The notes under the pieces were generated by a model. That model saw only the letters and a list, made by a program, of their open reading frames with translations, did not search any database and was not told where the DNA came from. 64,000 nucleotides of DNA from Thermoanaerobaculia bacterium. Lineage in GTDB: Bacteria > Acidobacteriota > Thermoanaerobaculia > Thermoanaerobaculales > Sulfomarinibacteraceae. The DNA lies in the NCBI GenBank assembly GCA_027061805.1, contig JAMOWA010000059.1, positions 62,001 to 126,000 of the forward strand, written 5' to 3'. Position numbers and translations under genes: made by a program. This document shows positions 16,271-28,428 of this stretch, piece by piece; within the stretch, counting starts at the first letter, position 1; every line of letters begins with the position of its first letter.

Positions 16271-18207
16271 GTACCGGCCAGCGGCCTCTCAGGAGATCGC
16301 AGCTCATCGTGCCCTTCGGTGTCGGTGCGCTCGTGGACTTTCCAGGGCCTGTCACCCTCATCCACGCGGGCCTCGATGCCTGGCCCGGTCCGGGGCCGGA
16401 AAGTAGAACGGAGTTCGAGATCCGCGACGACCGGAGGCTCCTCAGGCGCCTCGGCGTCCACCTTCTCTATCAGCCACCGGACTACCGTCCCCGGAGCCAC
16501 CACGGGGCCAACCGCAGCGATCCGAATCTCGAGATCAGGATCCCGTTTCTCCGCTTCCCTCTCTGGCATGTCTGTCCCAGCTGCGGGAGGATGTACCGGG
16601 CTGCCCTTCATCACCGCGCGGCTCCCATCTGCGAGGGTCCCCTCTCCACCGGAACCCGCCGGGGTGACAGTCACAGGAGGACTGTCACGATCCAGGTCCG
16701 TTTCGTCGCTGCCTGCAGCAGGGGACATCTCCAGGACTTCCCCTGGTGGGAGTGGGCTCTCCAGGGAACGGAACTCACCAGGGATGGCCTGCGTCTCAGG
16801 ATGCACTCGACCGGAACAGCCTCTCTTGCGGGGGTCACCATCATCTGCGAGAGGGACACGGATGACGGCAGAATCGAGGTGGTTGCCAGACGGTCCCTCG
16901 CCGGTGCGTTTTCACCCCTGGATTCCGGGGACTCCTCCCTGTCCAGACTCGGGATCACGTGCAGCGGCCACAACCCGGCCCTCGCCGTACCGTCTTCGAC
17001 CAGACCCGCTCCAGGTTGTGGTGAGGTGCTTCATCCCGTTCTCAAGGGTAGCTCCAGCCTCTACTTTCCAAAGGTCGTGAGTTCCATCTTCATACCGGTG
17101 GAGGAACGTGTTCTCTCCGATGATCTGCGGACTCTCCTTGAAGACGGTACCTTCCGGAGCAGGGTCCTTCACCTCATGGAGGCACTGGATCGCGAGAGCG
17201 TCTCCCCGCTCATCGAGAGCCTCATCGGCGAACACCTTCCCAGATCCAGGATCACCGCCTCGGACGTCATCGATGCCATCATCGACCAGGGTGTCATCCC
17301 ATCCGGTGTGGAGATCGAGCCCGACGACCCTGGTGAGGTCCATTACAGGTATCAGGAGTACCGCGTTCTCGCGACGCCCGAACCATCCTCCTTCGGTGAC
17401 GATCTGCTCGTCCGGCCTCGAGGAATACATGAATATGATTCTTCTCTGCGCGACCTTCTCAGCCACGTCGCCCTCCTCCCGAAGCTCCGGGAAACTCGTG
17501 CCTTCGTGGGTTTCTCCCGGCTCTTTCCCGAGGACGGACTCGATCACAGGGAGCGCTGGAACCTCATCTCTCGAAAGAGACTGAACTGGCTGCCAGGCGT
17601 CGTCGTCAGAGGTGAGGGGATATTTCTTGTCTTCAATGAAGATCTGATATCCCTGTGGAAAGAACAGGGTGGCTCCACTCTTGAATCCCGGGTCTTGCGA
17701 CTCCAGTCGAGCCTTGACAGGCTCCGTGCCGACAGGCATCAGGAAACCGTACAGATCACGCCTCGATTCGTTCTCCTGCACACCTTCTCTCATCTCCTCA
17801 TCAACCAGCTCGTCTATGAATGTGGCTATGGGTCCGCCTCCCTCAGGGAAAGAATCTACTCCTCTGATGATCCCGACGCTCCGATGGCAGGCATCCTCAT
17901 CTACACGGCAGCCGGGGATTCGGAAGGAACCCTGGGAGGGCTTGTCAGGATGGGACAGCCCGGACGACTCGAATCCGTCGTACGAAAGGCCATCGAGAAG
18001 GCCAGATGGTGCTCGAACGATCCTGTCTGCATCGAGAGCCTGGGGCAGGGCCCCGGCAACTGCAACCTTGCAGCATGCCACGCATGTGCCCTGCTGCCAG
18101 AGACCTCCTGTGAGGAGCAGAACAGGATTCTCGATCGGGGAGTGATCATCGGGACCCTTCAGGATCCCGAGCTGGGTTTCTTTTCTCGAGGCATCTCAGA
18201 GCCGTAG
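16267..18207 (+). CDS. drmB: DISARM protein DrmB (DUF1998)
   Basis: Predicted 646-residue DUF1998 protein starting at GTG 16267, overlapping the drmA stop (GTGA). The N-terminus RRSQLIVPFGVGALVDFPG is the usual DrmB opening. CPSC near residue 101 and the C-terminal cysteines (CSNDPVC, CNLAACHACALLPETSC) suggest zinc sites. The DUF1998 core is LHTFSHLLINQLVYECGYG and MAGILIYTAAGDSEGTLGGL. In characterised DISARM systems DrmB binds DrmA and forms the DNA-sensing complex. It is the last gene of the island operon; a hairpin follows 26 nt after the stop. Confidence 0.9.
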   Translation: MSTGQRPLRRSQLIVPFGVGALVDFPGPVTLIHAGLDAWPGPGPESRTEFEIRDDRRLLRRLGVHLLYQPPDYRPRSHHGANRSDPNLEIRIPFLRFPLWHVCPSCGRMYRAALHHRAAPICEGPLSTGTRRGDSHRRTVTIQVRFVAACSRGHLQDFPWWEWALQGTELTRDGLRLRMHSTGTASLAGVTIICERDTDDGRIEVVARRSLAGAFSPLDSGDSSLSRLGITCSGHNPALAVPSSTRPAPGCGEVLHPVLKGSSSLYFPKVVSSIFIPVEERVLSDDLRTLLEDGTFRSRVLHLMEALDRESVSPLIESLIGEHLPRSRITASDVIDAIIDQGVIPSGVEIEPDDPGEVHYRYQEYRVLATPEPSSFGDDLLVRPRGIHEYDSSLRDLLSHVALLPKLRETRAFVGFSRLFPEDGLDHRERWNLISRKRLNWLPGVVVRGEGIFLVFNEDLISLWKEQGGSTLESRVLRLQSSLDRLRADRHQETVQITPRFVLLHTFSHLLINQLVYECGYGSASLRERIYSSDDPDAPMAGILIYTAAGDSEGTLGGLVRMGQPGRLESVVRKAIEKARWCSNDPVCIESLGQGPGNCNLAACHACALLPETSCEEQNRILDRGVIIGTLQDPELGFFSRGISEP

Positions 18208-18233
18208 AGACCTGCAGCTGCCTCCTGCTCTCC

Positions 18234-18252
18234 GGCCCGGCAGGACCGGGCC
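18234..18252 (+). terminator. Hairpin after drmB
   Basis: Perfect 7-bp inverted repeat GGCCCGG/CCGGGCC with a 5-nt loop, 26 nt after the drmB stop. No U-tract follows, so its efficiency as a terminator is uncertain. Confidence 0.5.
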
Positions 18253-18253
18253 T

Positions 18254-21458
<3,205 letters not shown>

Positions 21459-21718
21459 GCCGGGGCGAGCTTACCATGCAGCCTTCCGGGGAATCACCCC
21501 TCCAGCCAGGGACAGGGACGCGGTCGGGATCGGGGGCACGGCCACGGTCAGGGCCACGGACAAGAGCAGGGGCGCAGGGGCGAGGGGGCGCAACAGCCGC
21601 ACCTCCCCTCATCCTCTTTCGTTTCACGCTTCACCTTTCACGGATGGGCCGGGTCGGGGTGATGGACACGCACTTCCCGCGCGACGTCTCGTCTCCAGGT
21701 CCCCCTGGCCGGCAACCC
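21459..21718. repeat. Intergenic region with degenerate hexamer-period tract
   Basis: Between about 21506 and 21575 the minus strand reads as six-base units of the form GNCCNT (for example GTCCGT, GGCCCT, GACCGT). The same type of tract occurs at 61505-61565 and 61698-61790. A G-rich segment (21570-21590) follows. I see no gene here. Confidence 0.6.
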
Positions 21719-23209
21719 TCAGTCCTCGTGGGGGTTCCCGTCCGGAGTACGGGAATCCGTGGCCTCGTCCTCCGGACCCGTCCGGTGCTCCCCATCGCCG
21801 CCGTCGTGTACCTCCCACGGGAAGGGGGTCCGGGCACCCTGCTCCTCGGGCAGGGCCCACTTCTTCACGGCCACCACCTCCTTCATGTGGGAGATCACCT
21901 GGAGGGCGATCTCCCGGAGCAGCGGCTCCAGCTCCAGGGGGCCGGGGCCGGAGAGGACGTCGTCCAGCACGGAGGTCACCACCCCCCGCACCGCCTCCCG
22001 CCCCTCCTCGCTCTCGAAGGTGCTCTGGACGGTCTCCAGGGCGGAGTCCACGAGCACCTCGCCCACGGTCCGGACGATTGGCCTGACCACAACGTGGGGG
22101 AGGGGGAGGTTCCGGAGGCTCTCCGACTCCTCGATGGCGGTCTCCAGGTTGAGGAGGACGAGCTCCCGGAACCGGTCGAGCGTCGTGCGGTTGGTGATCA
22201 CCGTGGCCAGCTGGTCCACGATGACCCTCTCGATCTCGGCGCGCCGCGGCTCGATCACGGAGCGCGCGATGCGCACGTGGGTGCCGTCGGCGAGCTCCTC
22301 CTCTACCTCGGAGAGAATCCGGAGGGCCACCCGGTCGGAGACCTCCTCGGTGATGATGTTGGAGAAGTAGGCCACCGTCCGGCTGAAGAAGTCCGTGCCG
22401 ATCTTCGAGAGGTCCGACCTGCGGAGACGCATGTAGACCGAGACCAGCCGCAGCAGCCGGAAGGGCCGGAAGTAGGCGGTGGGCAGCAGCCCCAGCACGT
22501 CGTACCAGTTGAAGATGGGGAAGAAGTACCAGCGGGCGTGCTCCCGGCGCCTGATGGCCAGGTACCAGCGGCCCAGGAACTCCACCCAGAACAGCAGCAG
22601 GAAGGGAAGGTCCAGCTTCCAGAAGTGGTCGGTGAGGTGACCGCCGCGGTCGAACTCCCGGTGGTAGTTCAGCTCGAGGTTCCGGATGAAGGCGGGGTCC
22701 AGGTGGTCGAGCCGGTACCGGAGCTCCACCGGGTCGTCGGGCCAGAGCACGGTCAATGCCCGGCGGAGCTGGGCGGGGTTCCGGAGTGCCCCCGGCGTGA
22801 CCCCCACGGACCGCGCCACCTCCTGGACGATGGTCTGGTAGGTGGCGGTCTGGCCCGAGCGCTCGAAGGGGTTCTCGAGCAGGATCCGTGCAGTGAGCTC
22901 CCGCAGGAGCTCCACGCGATTCGCCACCTCGGGGGAGTCCGGGTCACGGGCCACCAGCGTGCGCGTCTCCGAGATGACCTCCAGGAACTGTCCGGTCAGC
23001 GGGTGGGGCTCGATCCCCTTCACCGGGTCATAGAGCCTGGTGATCACCGGCACATATCGGAAATAGTACGGACGGAGCCACAGGTAGGTGAGATCGAAGA
23101 CGATCATCCAGAGATTGATCAGCGCCACCCACACCATGAAGATGTCCCAGGCCAGCCGCACCTTGTCCCTCCGCGGCAGGCTCCTGAGCTGGTCGAAGAC
23201 TGTTTTCAT
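21719..23209 (-). CDS. Predicted membrane protein with ion-channel-like N-terminus
   Basis: Predicted 496-residue protein with two clusters of membrane helices: about 13-38 (LAWDIFMVWVALINLWMIVFDLTYLW) and about 185-240 (LPFLLLFWVEFLGRWYLAI, then WYDVLGLLPTAYFRPFRLLRL). The second resembles the S3-S4 part of voltage-gated-type ion transporters, with Arg-rich RPFRLLRLVSVYMRLRR, but no pore helix or selectivity filter is visible. A long helical cytosolic tail follows and the C-terminus is acidic. ATG 23209 is chosen because the hydrophobic segment starts just after it and GGAGGGAG lies upstream. The function is unknown. Confidence 0.65.
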   Translation of the reverse strand: MKTVFDQLRSLPRRDKVRLAWDIFMVWVALINLWMIVFDLTYLWLRPYYFRYVPVITRLYDPVKGIEPHPLTGQFLEVISETRTLVARDPDSPEVANRVELLRELTARILLENPFERSGQTATYQTIVQEVARSVGVTPGALRNPAQLRRALTVLWPDDPVELRYRLDHLDPAFIRNLELNYHREFDRGGHLTDHFWKLDLPFLLLFWVEFLGRWYLAIRRREHARWYFFPIFNWYDVLGLLPTAYFRPFRLLRLVSVYMRLRRSDLSKIGTDFFSRTVAYFSNIITEEVSDRVALRILSEVEEELADGTHVRIARSVIEPRRAEIERVIVDQLATVITNRTTLDRFRELVLLNLETAIEESESLRNLPLPHVVVRPIVRTVGEVLVDSALETVQSTFESEEGREAVRGVVTSVLDDVLSGPGPLELEPLLREIALQVISHMKEVVAVKKWALPEEQGARTPFPWEVHDGGDGEHRTGPEDEATDSRTPDGNPHED

Positions 23210-23509
23210 GGGTCCGGGGCTCCCTCCGGAGACGATCTGCGATTCTACCCTGGCGGAACGGACCCGGTACAAGGATCCAGGCACATTCCTGGACAGGTTC
23301 GGGCCAGGCACATGACATTCCGGGCTGGCAGGTGGCACCGGAGATGCAGGATCCGAAAGAGGCGGTGCCATTCTCGTCCATGCAACCCATCCGTTCCACC
23401 GTGCCTGTTCCGGCCGCGACAGCGGCGTGAACCCGCGTTGCCGGCGGCCCTGGGAATCCTCGTGGCGGTCCAGGTGAGCAGGCGTCCGGAGGAGGACCCC
23501 CGGCCTCGC
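23210..23509. other. Intergenic region, no gene seen
   Basis: About 300 bp between two minus-strand genes. It holds a TAGAAT -10-like hexamer on the minus strand (23247-23242) upstream of the membrane protein gene, and short repeated words (CCAGGCACAT at about 23277 and 23305). No ORF or RNA is supported. Confidence 0.4.
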
Positions 23510-24886
23510 TCACTCCTCGGCCAGGCCGAGGCGGTGGACCTTCTCGTTGAAGGTGGTGGGGCTGAGGCGAAGCAGGCGGGCGGCCTGGCGCTGGACCCCC
23601 CCCGTGCGCCGGAGGGCCTCCGCGATGAGGGTGCGCTGGTAGTTCTCCACCGCCCTGCGGAAGTCGAGACCCTCGGGAGGCAGCACCGTGGCCGACTCGG
23701 TGCGCGCCATGCCCCGCCGCACGGTCTCGGGAAGGAGGTCCTCCCCGATGAGGTCCTTCTTGCAGAGCACCACGGCCCGTTCCACCACGTTCTGGAGCTC
23801 CCGGACGTTCCCGGGCCAGGGGTAGGCCATCAGGGCTTCCATGGCCCGCGGGGTGAAACCCTCGATGTGCCGTTCGTTCTCCGCCGCGAAGATCCTCAGG
23901 AAATGCAGGGCCAGGAGCGGGATGTCCTCCGCACGGTTCCTGAGGGGCGGCAGCTCGATGGAGATCACGTTGAGGCGGTAGTAGAGGTCCTCCCGGAAGG
24001 ACCCATCCCGGACCTCGCTCCAGAGGTCCACGTTGGTGGCGGCGATGATCCGGACGTCCACCTGGACGGGTACCGTCCCGCCCACCGGATGGAACTCGCG
24101 TTCCTGGATCACACCCAGGAGCCTGGCCTGGATCTCCAGGGAGAGCGTTCCGACCTCGTCCAGGAAGAGTGTCCCCGAGTCGGCCGACTCGAACACCCCG
24201 CGCTGGCCACCCCCCGGCTCCTCCACCTGTCCGAAGAGCGTGCTCTCCATGAGCTCCTCGGGAATCGCGCCGGTGTGCACCGGAATGAAGGGCCCGCTGC
24301 GGCGGGGGCTCAGGCGGTGGATGGACCGGGCCACGAGCTCCTTGCCCGTCCCCGGCTCGCCGACGATGAGGATGTTGGACCGGGCGGGCGCGGCTCGCTG
24401 GACAAGCTCCAGGACCTCCCTCATGGCCCGGCTGGTGCCCACGATCTCCGCCAGGCCGGCCAGCCGGTTGCGGAGCCGGAGGTTCTCGGCCAGGAGGCGC
24501 CGGTGCTCCGCTGCCCGCTGGATGAGGTGCAGCACCTCGTCGTTCTTGAACGGCTTGGGCAGGTAGTGGAACGCCCCGGCGCGGATGGCCTCGATGGCCG
24601 ACTCGATGGAGGAGTAGGCCGTGATCACCACAACGGGGAGGTCGGGGTCCCGCTGCCTGAGCTCGGGAAGCAGCTCGAGCCCCGAACGGTCCGGCAGCAT
24701 CACATCCAGGAGCACCACGTCCACCGTGCCGGCCCCTCCATCGAGTACGGCCAGCCCTTCGGCGGCCGTGGAGGCATGAACCGCGGCGATGTCATTCTGT
24801 TCGAGAAGGGTTCCGAGGATCTCGTGGAGGACAGGCTCGTCGTCGATGATCAGGACGGTGAGACGCTCCCGGCCAGGGACAGCCAG
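23510..24886 (-). CDS. NtrC-family response regulator lacking GAFTGA; probable CTG start
   Basis: Predicted 458-residue regulator: receiver (acidic pair in VLIIDDEP, phosphoacceptor Asp about 61 in VVLLDVMLP, Lys in LPKPFK), AAA+ domain (Walker A GEPGTGKE about 176-183, Walker B GTLFLDEVG, R-finger region NVISIELPPLRNR), and a Fis-type HTH (GGVQRQAARLLRLSPTTF). The sigma-54 contact loop, normally GAFTGA after LFG, reads LFGQVEEPGGGQ. The first ATG/GTG/TTG in frame (GTG 24724) would delete the start of the receiver; CTG 24886 gives an ideal N-terminus with GAGGG 7 nt upstream. It partners with the adjacent kinase. Confidence 0.8.
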   Translation of the reverse strand: MAVPGRERLTVLIIDDEPVLHEILGTLLEQNDIAAVHASTAAEGLAVLDGGAGTVDVVLLDVMLPDRSGLELLPELRQRDPDLPVVVITAYSSIESAIEAIRAGAFHYLPKPFKNDEVLHLIQRAAEHRRLLAENLRLRNRLAGLAEIVGTSRAMREVLELVQRAAPARSNILIVGEPGTGKELVARSIHRLSPRRSGPFIPVHTGAIPEELMESTLFGQVEEPGGGQRGVFESADSGTLFLDEVGTLSLEIQARLLGVIQEREFHPVGGTVPVQVDVRIIAATNVDLWSEVRDGSFREDLYYRLNVISIELPPLRNRAEDIPLLALHFLRIFAAENERHIEGFTPRAMEALMAYPWPGNVRELQNVVERAVVLCKKDLIGEDLLPETVRRGMARTESATVLPPEGLDFRRAVENYQRTLIAEALRRTGGVQRQAARLLRLSPTTFNEKVHRLGLAEE

Positions 24887-27615
24887 ATCACGGCCCTCGT
24901 GCCGCCCAGAGGAGAGTTCTCGAGCCGTATCCCACCTCCCTGATGCCGGATCATATCACGCGTGATGGCCAGTCCCAGGCCGGTTCCACCCCTCCGGGAA
25001 CGGGTGGTGAAGAAGGGTTCGAAGACCTTCTCCCGCAGCTCGTCCGGCACGCCGGGACCGGCGTCGTCCACGGTGATCACCACGCGGTCGTCCACCGCCT
25101 CCACGTGCACCTCCACCGTGCTGCCGGAGGGTGAGGCCTCCAGCGCGTTGCGGACAAGGTTGCCCACGGCGAGCTCCACTGCGCCCGGCGCCGCCAGCAC
25201 GTGGAGCGAGGGATTCGCGGCGCTCTCCACGGTCACCCTGGCCGGTTCGCCGAGCGATCGCGCCGCCTCCAGCGCCGCCGACCGCACCACCTCCATGATG
25301 GGGAAGACCACCTTCTCCGAGCCCACGCCCCGCATGGCCTGGTGGAGGTTGGCCACGATCCGCGAGACCCGGAAGCTCTGTTCCACCAGCTTGCCGATGA
25401 GCTCTCTCCGGGGATCGTCAGGTGGTGTCATCTCACCCAGCATCTGGGCGAACGACGCGATCCCCGTGAGCGGCGTGTTCACCTCGTGGGCCAGGCCGGA
25501 GGCCAGCCGCCCCAGAGCGGCCAGGCGCTCCTGCTCCCGCAGGCGGTTCTGGAGATCCCTGAGCTCCGTCACATCCTGGAGCACCACCACCCGCCCGTCG
25601 AACCGCCCGCTCTCGAGCTCCAGCACCGACACGGCCATGACCACCCAGCGCCGGGGGACACCGAGAGTCTCACCCTCGGCATTGACGGCGTGGAGCGGGA
25701 GGCCGGGCTCCCAGTGCTCCGGCAGGGAGACCAGCTCGCCCAGGCGCCGGCCCACCAGCAGGCTCTCCTCGGTCTCGAAGATGGAGGCCGCACGGGCGTT
25801 GGCGGAGAGGATCCGGCCCGTGGCGTCGCAGACGAGAATCCCCGCCGCGGAGGACTCGATGATCCGCCGGGTGTTGGCGTGGAGGATCCGGTACTCCTCG
25901 GCCTGCCGCTTGAGATCGTCCATGAACCGGGCGCTCTCCAGACCCAGCGCCGCCTGGGCGGCCAGGGCCGTCACCAGCTCCCGGCCCTCGCGCCCGAGGG
26001 GAAAGATCCCCCGCCGCAGGCCCATGTAGAGCAGCCCGTGGACGGTCCCCACCCGCTCCAGCGGTACCCTCTCCACGTAGCCCAGGGCGGGCAGGGATGA
26101 CTCGGTCGGGGCCGGAAACGGCCCTCCCAGGACCACCGCCGGCAGGTCCCGGGGGAGCTCGTCCTCGCCGGTGACCCTCACGAAGTGACGATCGCCGCTC
26201 CGTACGAAGGTGGCCAGCGGCTCCACCTCGAGCCCTTCCTGGAGCGCTCCGGTGAGCCTCTCCAGCAGCTGCCGCGGGTCCGTGGTCTCCGCCAGCTCCC
26301 GCGTGGACGAGGTGATCAGCCACCGCGGCGCCGGCCGGCCATGGTAGAGCCAGGTGTCCAGGAAACCCTCCACCCGCCGGCGCACCGGAAGCAGCAGCAC
26401 CACGAGGATCACCCCCGTGCCGAAGGCCAGGAGGTTCCGGAGGGCGCCCACGCGCTCCATGGTGGGAAACAGGAGGCTGTTGAGCGTGGCGAAGATGAAC
26501 CCGCCGATAACCACCGCCAGGGTGGCCGACACGCTGTCGCGGGTGATGGGCTCCAGGTCCCAGAGCCGGTACTCCTTCAGCGCGGCCAGAAACCCCGCCG
26601 GGACCGCAACCACCGGAAGGACGGCCATCCACGAGAACGGTTCGAAGGGGATTCCCAGCCATCGTGGCAGGAGCACCAGTGCCCCGTAGGGGAAGAGCCC
26701 CACGAACATCCCCAGGGCGGTCCACTCGATCTGGCGCCGGACCCTCGCCACCCGCGCCGCCTCCCTCCATCGCGTGATCTGCAGCCAGGCGGCCACCAGG
26801 AGGGCGATCACGAAGGCCACACGAAGGGCCACCGCCACCCTGCCCCACCAGAGCTGTGCCCACGGCACCACCGCGGTCGCGGCGGTGACCGCCATGGCCA
26901 GGACCGTCAGGGCGTCCCACCCCCGGGGAGCCGATCGTCCCCCGGGGAAGATGGCAAAGAACCGTACCAGGAGAAAGGGGATCGCCGCCCCCGCGGCCCG
27001 GTGCAGCACCCTGAGGATCTCGCTGTCCGCCGCCACCCTGTGCGGCACGGCCGCCACCACCAGGGATGCCACCGCCAGGAGAAGGAAGGTGGTGGCCTCC
27101 GGCCGGGAGGTTCCCAGGACTGCGGACAGGGCGAGCAGCAGCCCCACGATGGCCACCACGGTCCGGGCGAGATAGACGGGATCCACCCGCAGTGGCGGAG
27201 GAACGTACCTCAGGGTCACTCCCGCACGTCCCTCCCCGGTCACCTCCAGCTCGTGCTCGCCGGCCCGCAGGAGGCGCCGCACGGGATCGCCGAGCCCCGC
27301 CACGGGGGTGCCGTCCACGGCGACAATCACGTCGCCGGGGCGCAGCCCGCTCCGGTCCGCCGAGGACCCCGGGGGAACCTGGACCACCCGGATCCCTCCC
27401 TCCTCCCAGGCGACGCCGAAGTCGAGGGTCCGGAAGGTCGCGAACGTCCGGGATCCGGCCACCACCGCCACCACGACGGCCACCAGCGCCACCAGCACGA
27501 GCACCACCCTGCGGGGTCCCGGACGGCCGACCCTGACGGTCTCCGTCTGCCCGGACTCCAGCCGGCGGCGGATGCCACTCGCAGCGGGTGACCTCGCGGA
27601 TTCAGCGCGCTCCAC
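24850..27615 (-). CDS. Membrane sensor histidine kinase (PDZ-7TM-GAF-PAS)
   Basis: Predicted 921-residue kinase. One membrane helix at about 35-55 is followed by a PDZ-like periplasmic domain (SGLRPGDVIVAVDGTPV), about seven further membrane helices to residue ~410, a GAF-like domain (about 440-565), a PAS domain (about 590-680), HisKA with H-box GLAHEVNTPLTG (His about 711), and HATPase_c with N-box VRNALEAS, DDAGPGVPDEL and GTGLGLAI. The GTG at 27615 overlaps the deoC stop by 14 nt and is preceded by GGAGGAGG. The 3' end overlaps the regulator gene in the -1 frame. It should autophosphorylate and pass phosphate to the neighbouring NtrC-like protein. Confidence 0.88.
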   Translation of the reverse strand: MERAESARSPAASGIRRRLESGQTETVRVGRPGPRRVVLVLVALVAVVVAVVAGSRTFATFRTLDFGVAWEEGGIRVVQVPPGSSADRSGLRPGDVIVAVDGTPVAGLGDPVRRLLRAGEHELEVTGEGRAGVTLRYVPPPLRVDPVYLARTVVAIVGLLLALSAVLGTSRPEATTFLLLAVASLVVAAVPHRVAADSEILRVLHRAAGAAIPFLLVRFFAIFPGGRSAPRGWDALTVLAMAVTAATAVVPWAQLWWGRVAVALRVAFVIALLVAAWLQITRWREAARVARVRRQIEWTALGMFVGLFPYGALVLLPRWLGIPFEPFSWMAVLPVVAVPAGFLAALKEYRLWDLEPITRDSVSATLAVVIGGFIFATLNSLLFPTMERVGALRNLLAFGTGVILVVLLLPVRRRVEGFLDTWLYHGRPAPRWLITSSTRELAETTDPRQLLERLTGALQEGLEVEPLATFVRSGDRHFVRVTGEDELPRDLPAVVLGGPFPAPTESSLPALGYVERVPLERVGTVHGLLYMGLRRGIFPLGREGRELVTALAAQAALGLESARFMDDLKRQAEEYRILHANTRRIIESSAAGILVCDATGRILSANARAASIFETEESLLVGRRLGELVSLPEHWEPGLPLHAVNAEGETLGVPRRWVVMAVSVLELESGRFDGRVVVLQDVTELRDLQNRLREQERLAALGRLASGLAHEVNTPLTGIASFAQMLGEMTPPDDPRRELIGKLVEQSFRVSRIVANLHQAMRGVGSEKVVFPIMEVVRSAALEAARSLGEPARVTVESAANPSLHVLAAPGAVELAVGNLVRNALEASPSGSTVEVHVEAVDDRVVITVDDAGPGVPDELREKVFEPFFTTRSRRGGTGLGLAITRDMIRHQGGGIRLENSPLGGTRAVIWLSLAGSVSPS

Positions 27616-28282
27616 CGTGGTGGGCCTCCTCCATGATCCGGACCCCCGACGAGGTTCCCAGCCGGGTGGCGCCCGCGGCCAGCATGGCGCGGGCCCGCCC
27701 CAGGCTCCGGATCCCCCCCGAGGCCTTGACACCGGCCGCCTCCCCCACCACCTTCCGGAGCAGCGCCACGTCATGGATCGTGGCACCCCCCGCCAGGAAC
27801 CCCGTGGAGGTCTTCACGAAGTCCGCACCGGCAGCCACGGCGACCCGGGCCGACCGCTCCTTGGCATCGTCGGAGAGCAGCCCGCACTCCAGGATCACCT
27901 TCAGCACCGCACCACCGGCATGGACGGCGCCGGCCACCGCCCGGACATCCTCCCCCACGGCATCCCACCGGCCCTCAACGGCCAGGCCGATCTGCTGGAC
28001 CATGTCGATCTCGGCCGCTCCCGAGGTCACGGCCCTCGCCGCCTCGGCCACCTTGACAGGGGTCAGGCTCGCACCCAGGGGAAAGCCGCACACGGCGGCC
28101 ACCCCCACCTCGCTGCCTTCGAGCTCCGCCACTGCGAGCTCGACCCACACCGGGTTGACACAGACCGCCGCGAACCGCCACTTCCTGGCCTCGCGGCAGA
28201 GTGTCACGATGTCCTCCGAGGTGGCCTCGGCCCTGAGCAGGGTGTGGTCGATGGATCGGGCAAGCTCGTACAGATCGTTCAT
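27602..28282 (-). CDS. deoC: Deoxyribose-phosphate aldolase
   Basis: Predicted 226-residue DeoC, the family's normal length. It cleaves 2-deoxyribose 5-phosphate to glyceraldehyde 3-phosphate and acetaldehyde. Signatures are SIDHTLL near the N-terminus, AAVCVNPVWV, AAEIDMVQQIG (catalytic Asp), ADFVKTSTGF (Schiff-base Lys) and VKASGGIRS (second Lys). ATG 28282 is chosen because the fold begins directly after it. It is divergent from efp and overlaps the kinase gene downstream; the pairing with the kinase has no obvious metabolic logic. Confidence 0.95.
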   Translation of the reverse strand: MNDLYELARSIDHTLLRAEATSEDIVTLCREARKWRFAAVCVNPVWVELAVAELEGSEVGVAAVCGFPLGASLTPVKVAEAARAVTSGAAEIDMVQQIGLAVEGRWDAVGEDVRAVAGAVHAGGAVLKVILECGLLSDDAKERSARVAVAAGADFVKTSTGFLAGGATIHDVALLRKVVGEAAGVKASGGIRSLGRARAMLAAGATRLGTSSGVRIMEEAHHGGAR

Positions 28283-28361
28283 GGCGGCCCCCGTCTTCCG
28301 ATCGCTTCCGGATCCCATGGTACCGCGGGCCGGTTGCGGAGGGCAGGTGACCGTCATCGAG

Positions 28362-28367
28362 TACAAT
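28362..28367 (+). promoter_or_regulatory. Candidate -10 box for efp
   Basis: TACAAT about 61 nt before the efp start. No good -35 lies 16-18 nt upstream. Confidence 0.4.
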
Positions 28368-28428
28368 ACCCGCCGAACGGCCACGGACCCCCCGGGGAGG
28401 GTGGCATACATCGTTCAAGGGAGAGACC

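Noticed and set aside
5971-18207. A canonical DISARM class 1 or 2 label
   Set aside because: There is no DrmC (PLD), no DrmD (SNF2) and no adenine methyltransferase; only drmA, drmB and the cytosine methyltransferase correspond.
5799-18253. A phage or transposon origin of the island
   Set aside because: No integrase, transposase, capsid or plasmid gene was found between the repeats; only the defence operon is present.
24850-24886. A programmed -1 frameshift joining kinase and regulator
   Set aside because: The frames are compatible, but no slippery heptamer or downstream structure stands out; CTG initiation is the simpler reading.
21476-24943. A plus-strand open frame of 1155 codons opposite the membrane protein and regulator
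   Set aside because: It is antisense to two well-supported genes; its His/Pro/Gly/Glu-rich composition is the usual shadow of high-GC coding DNA.
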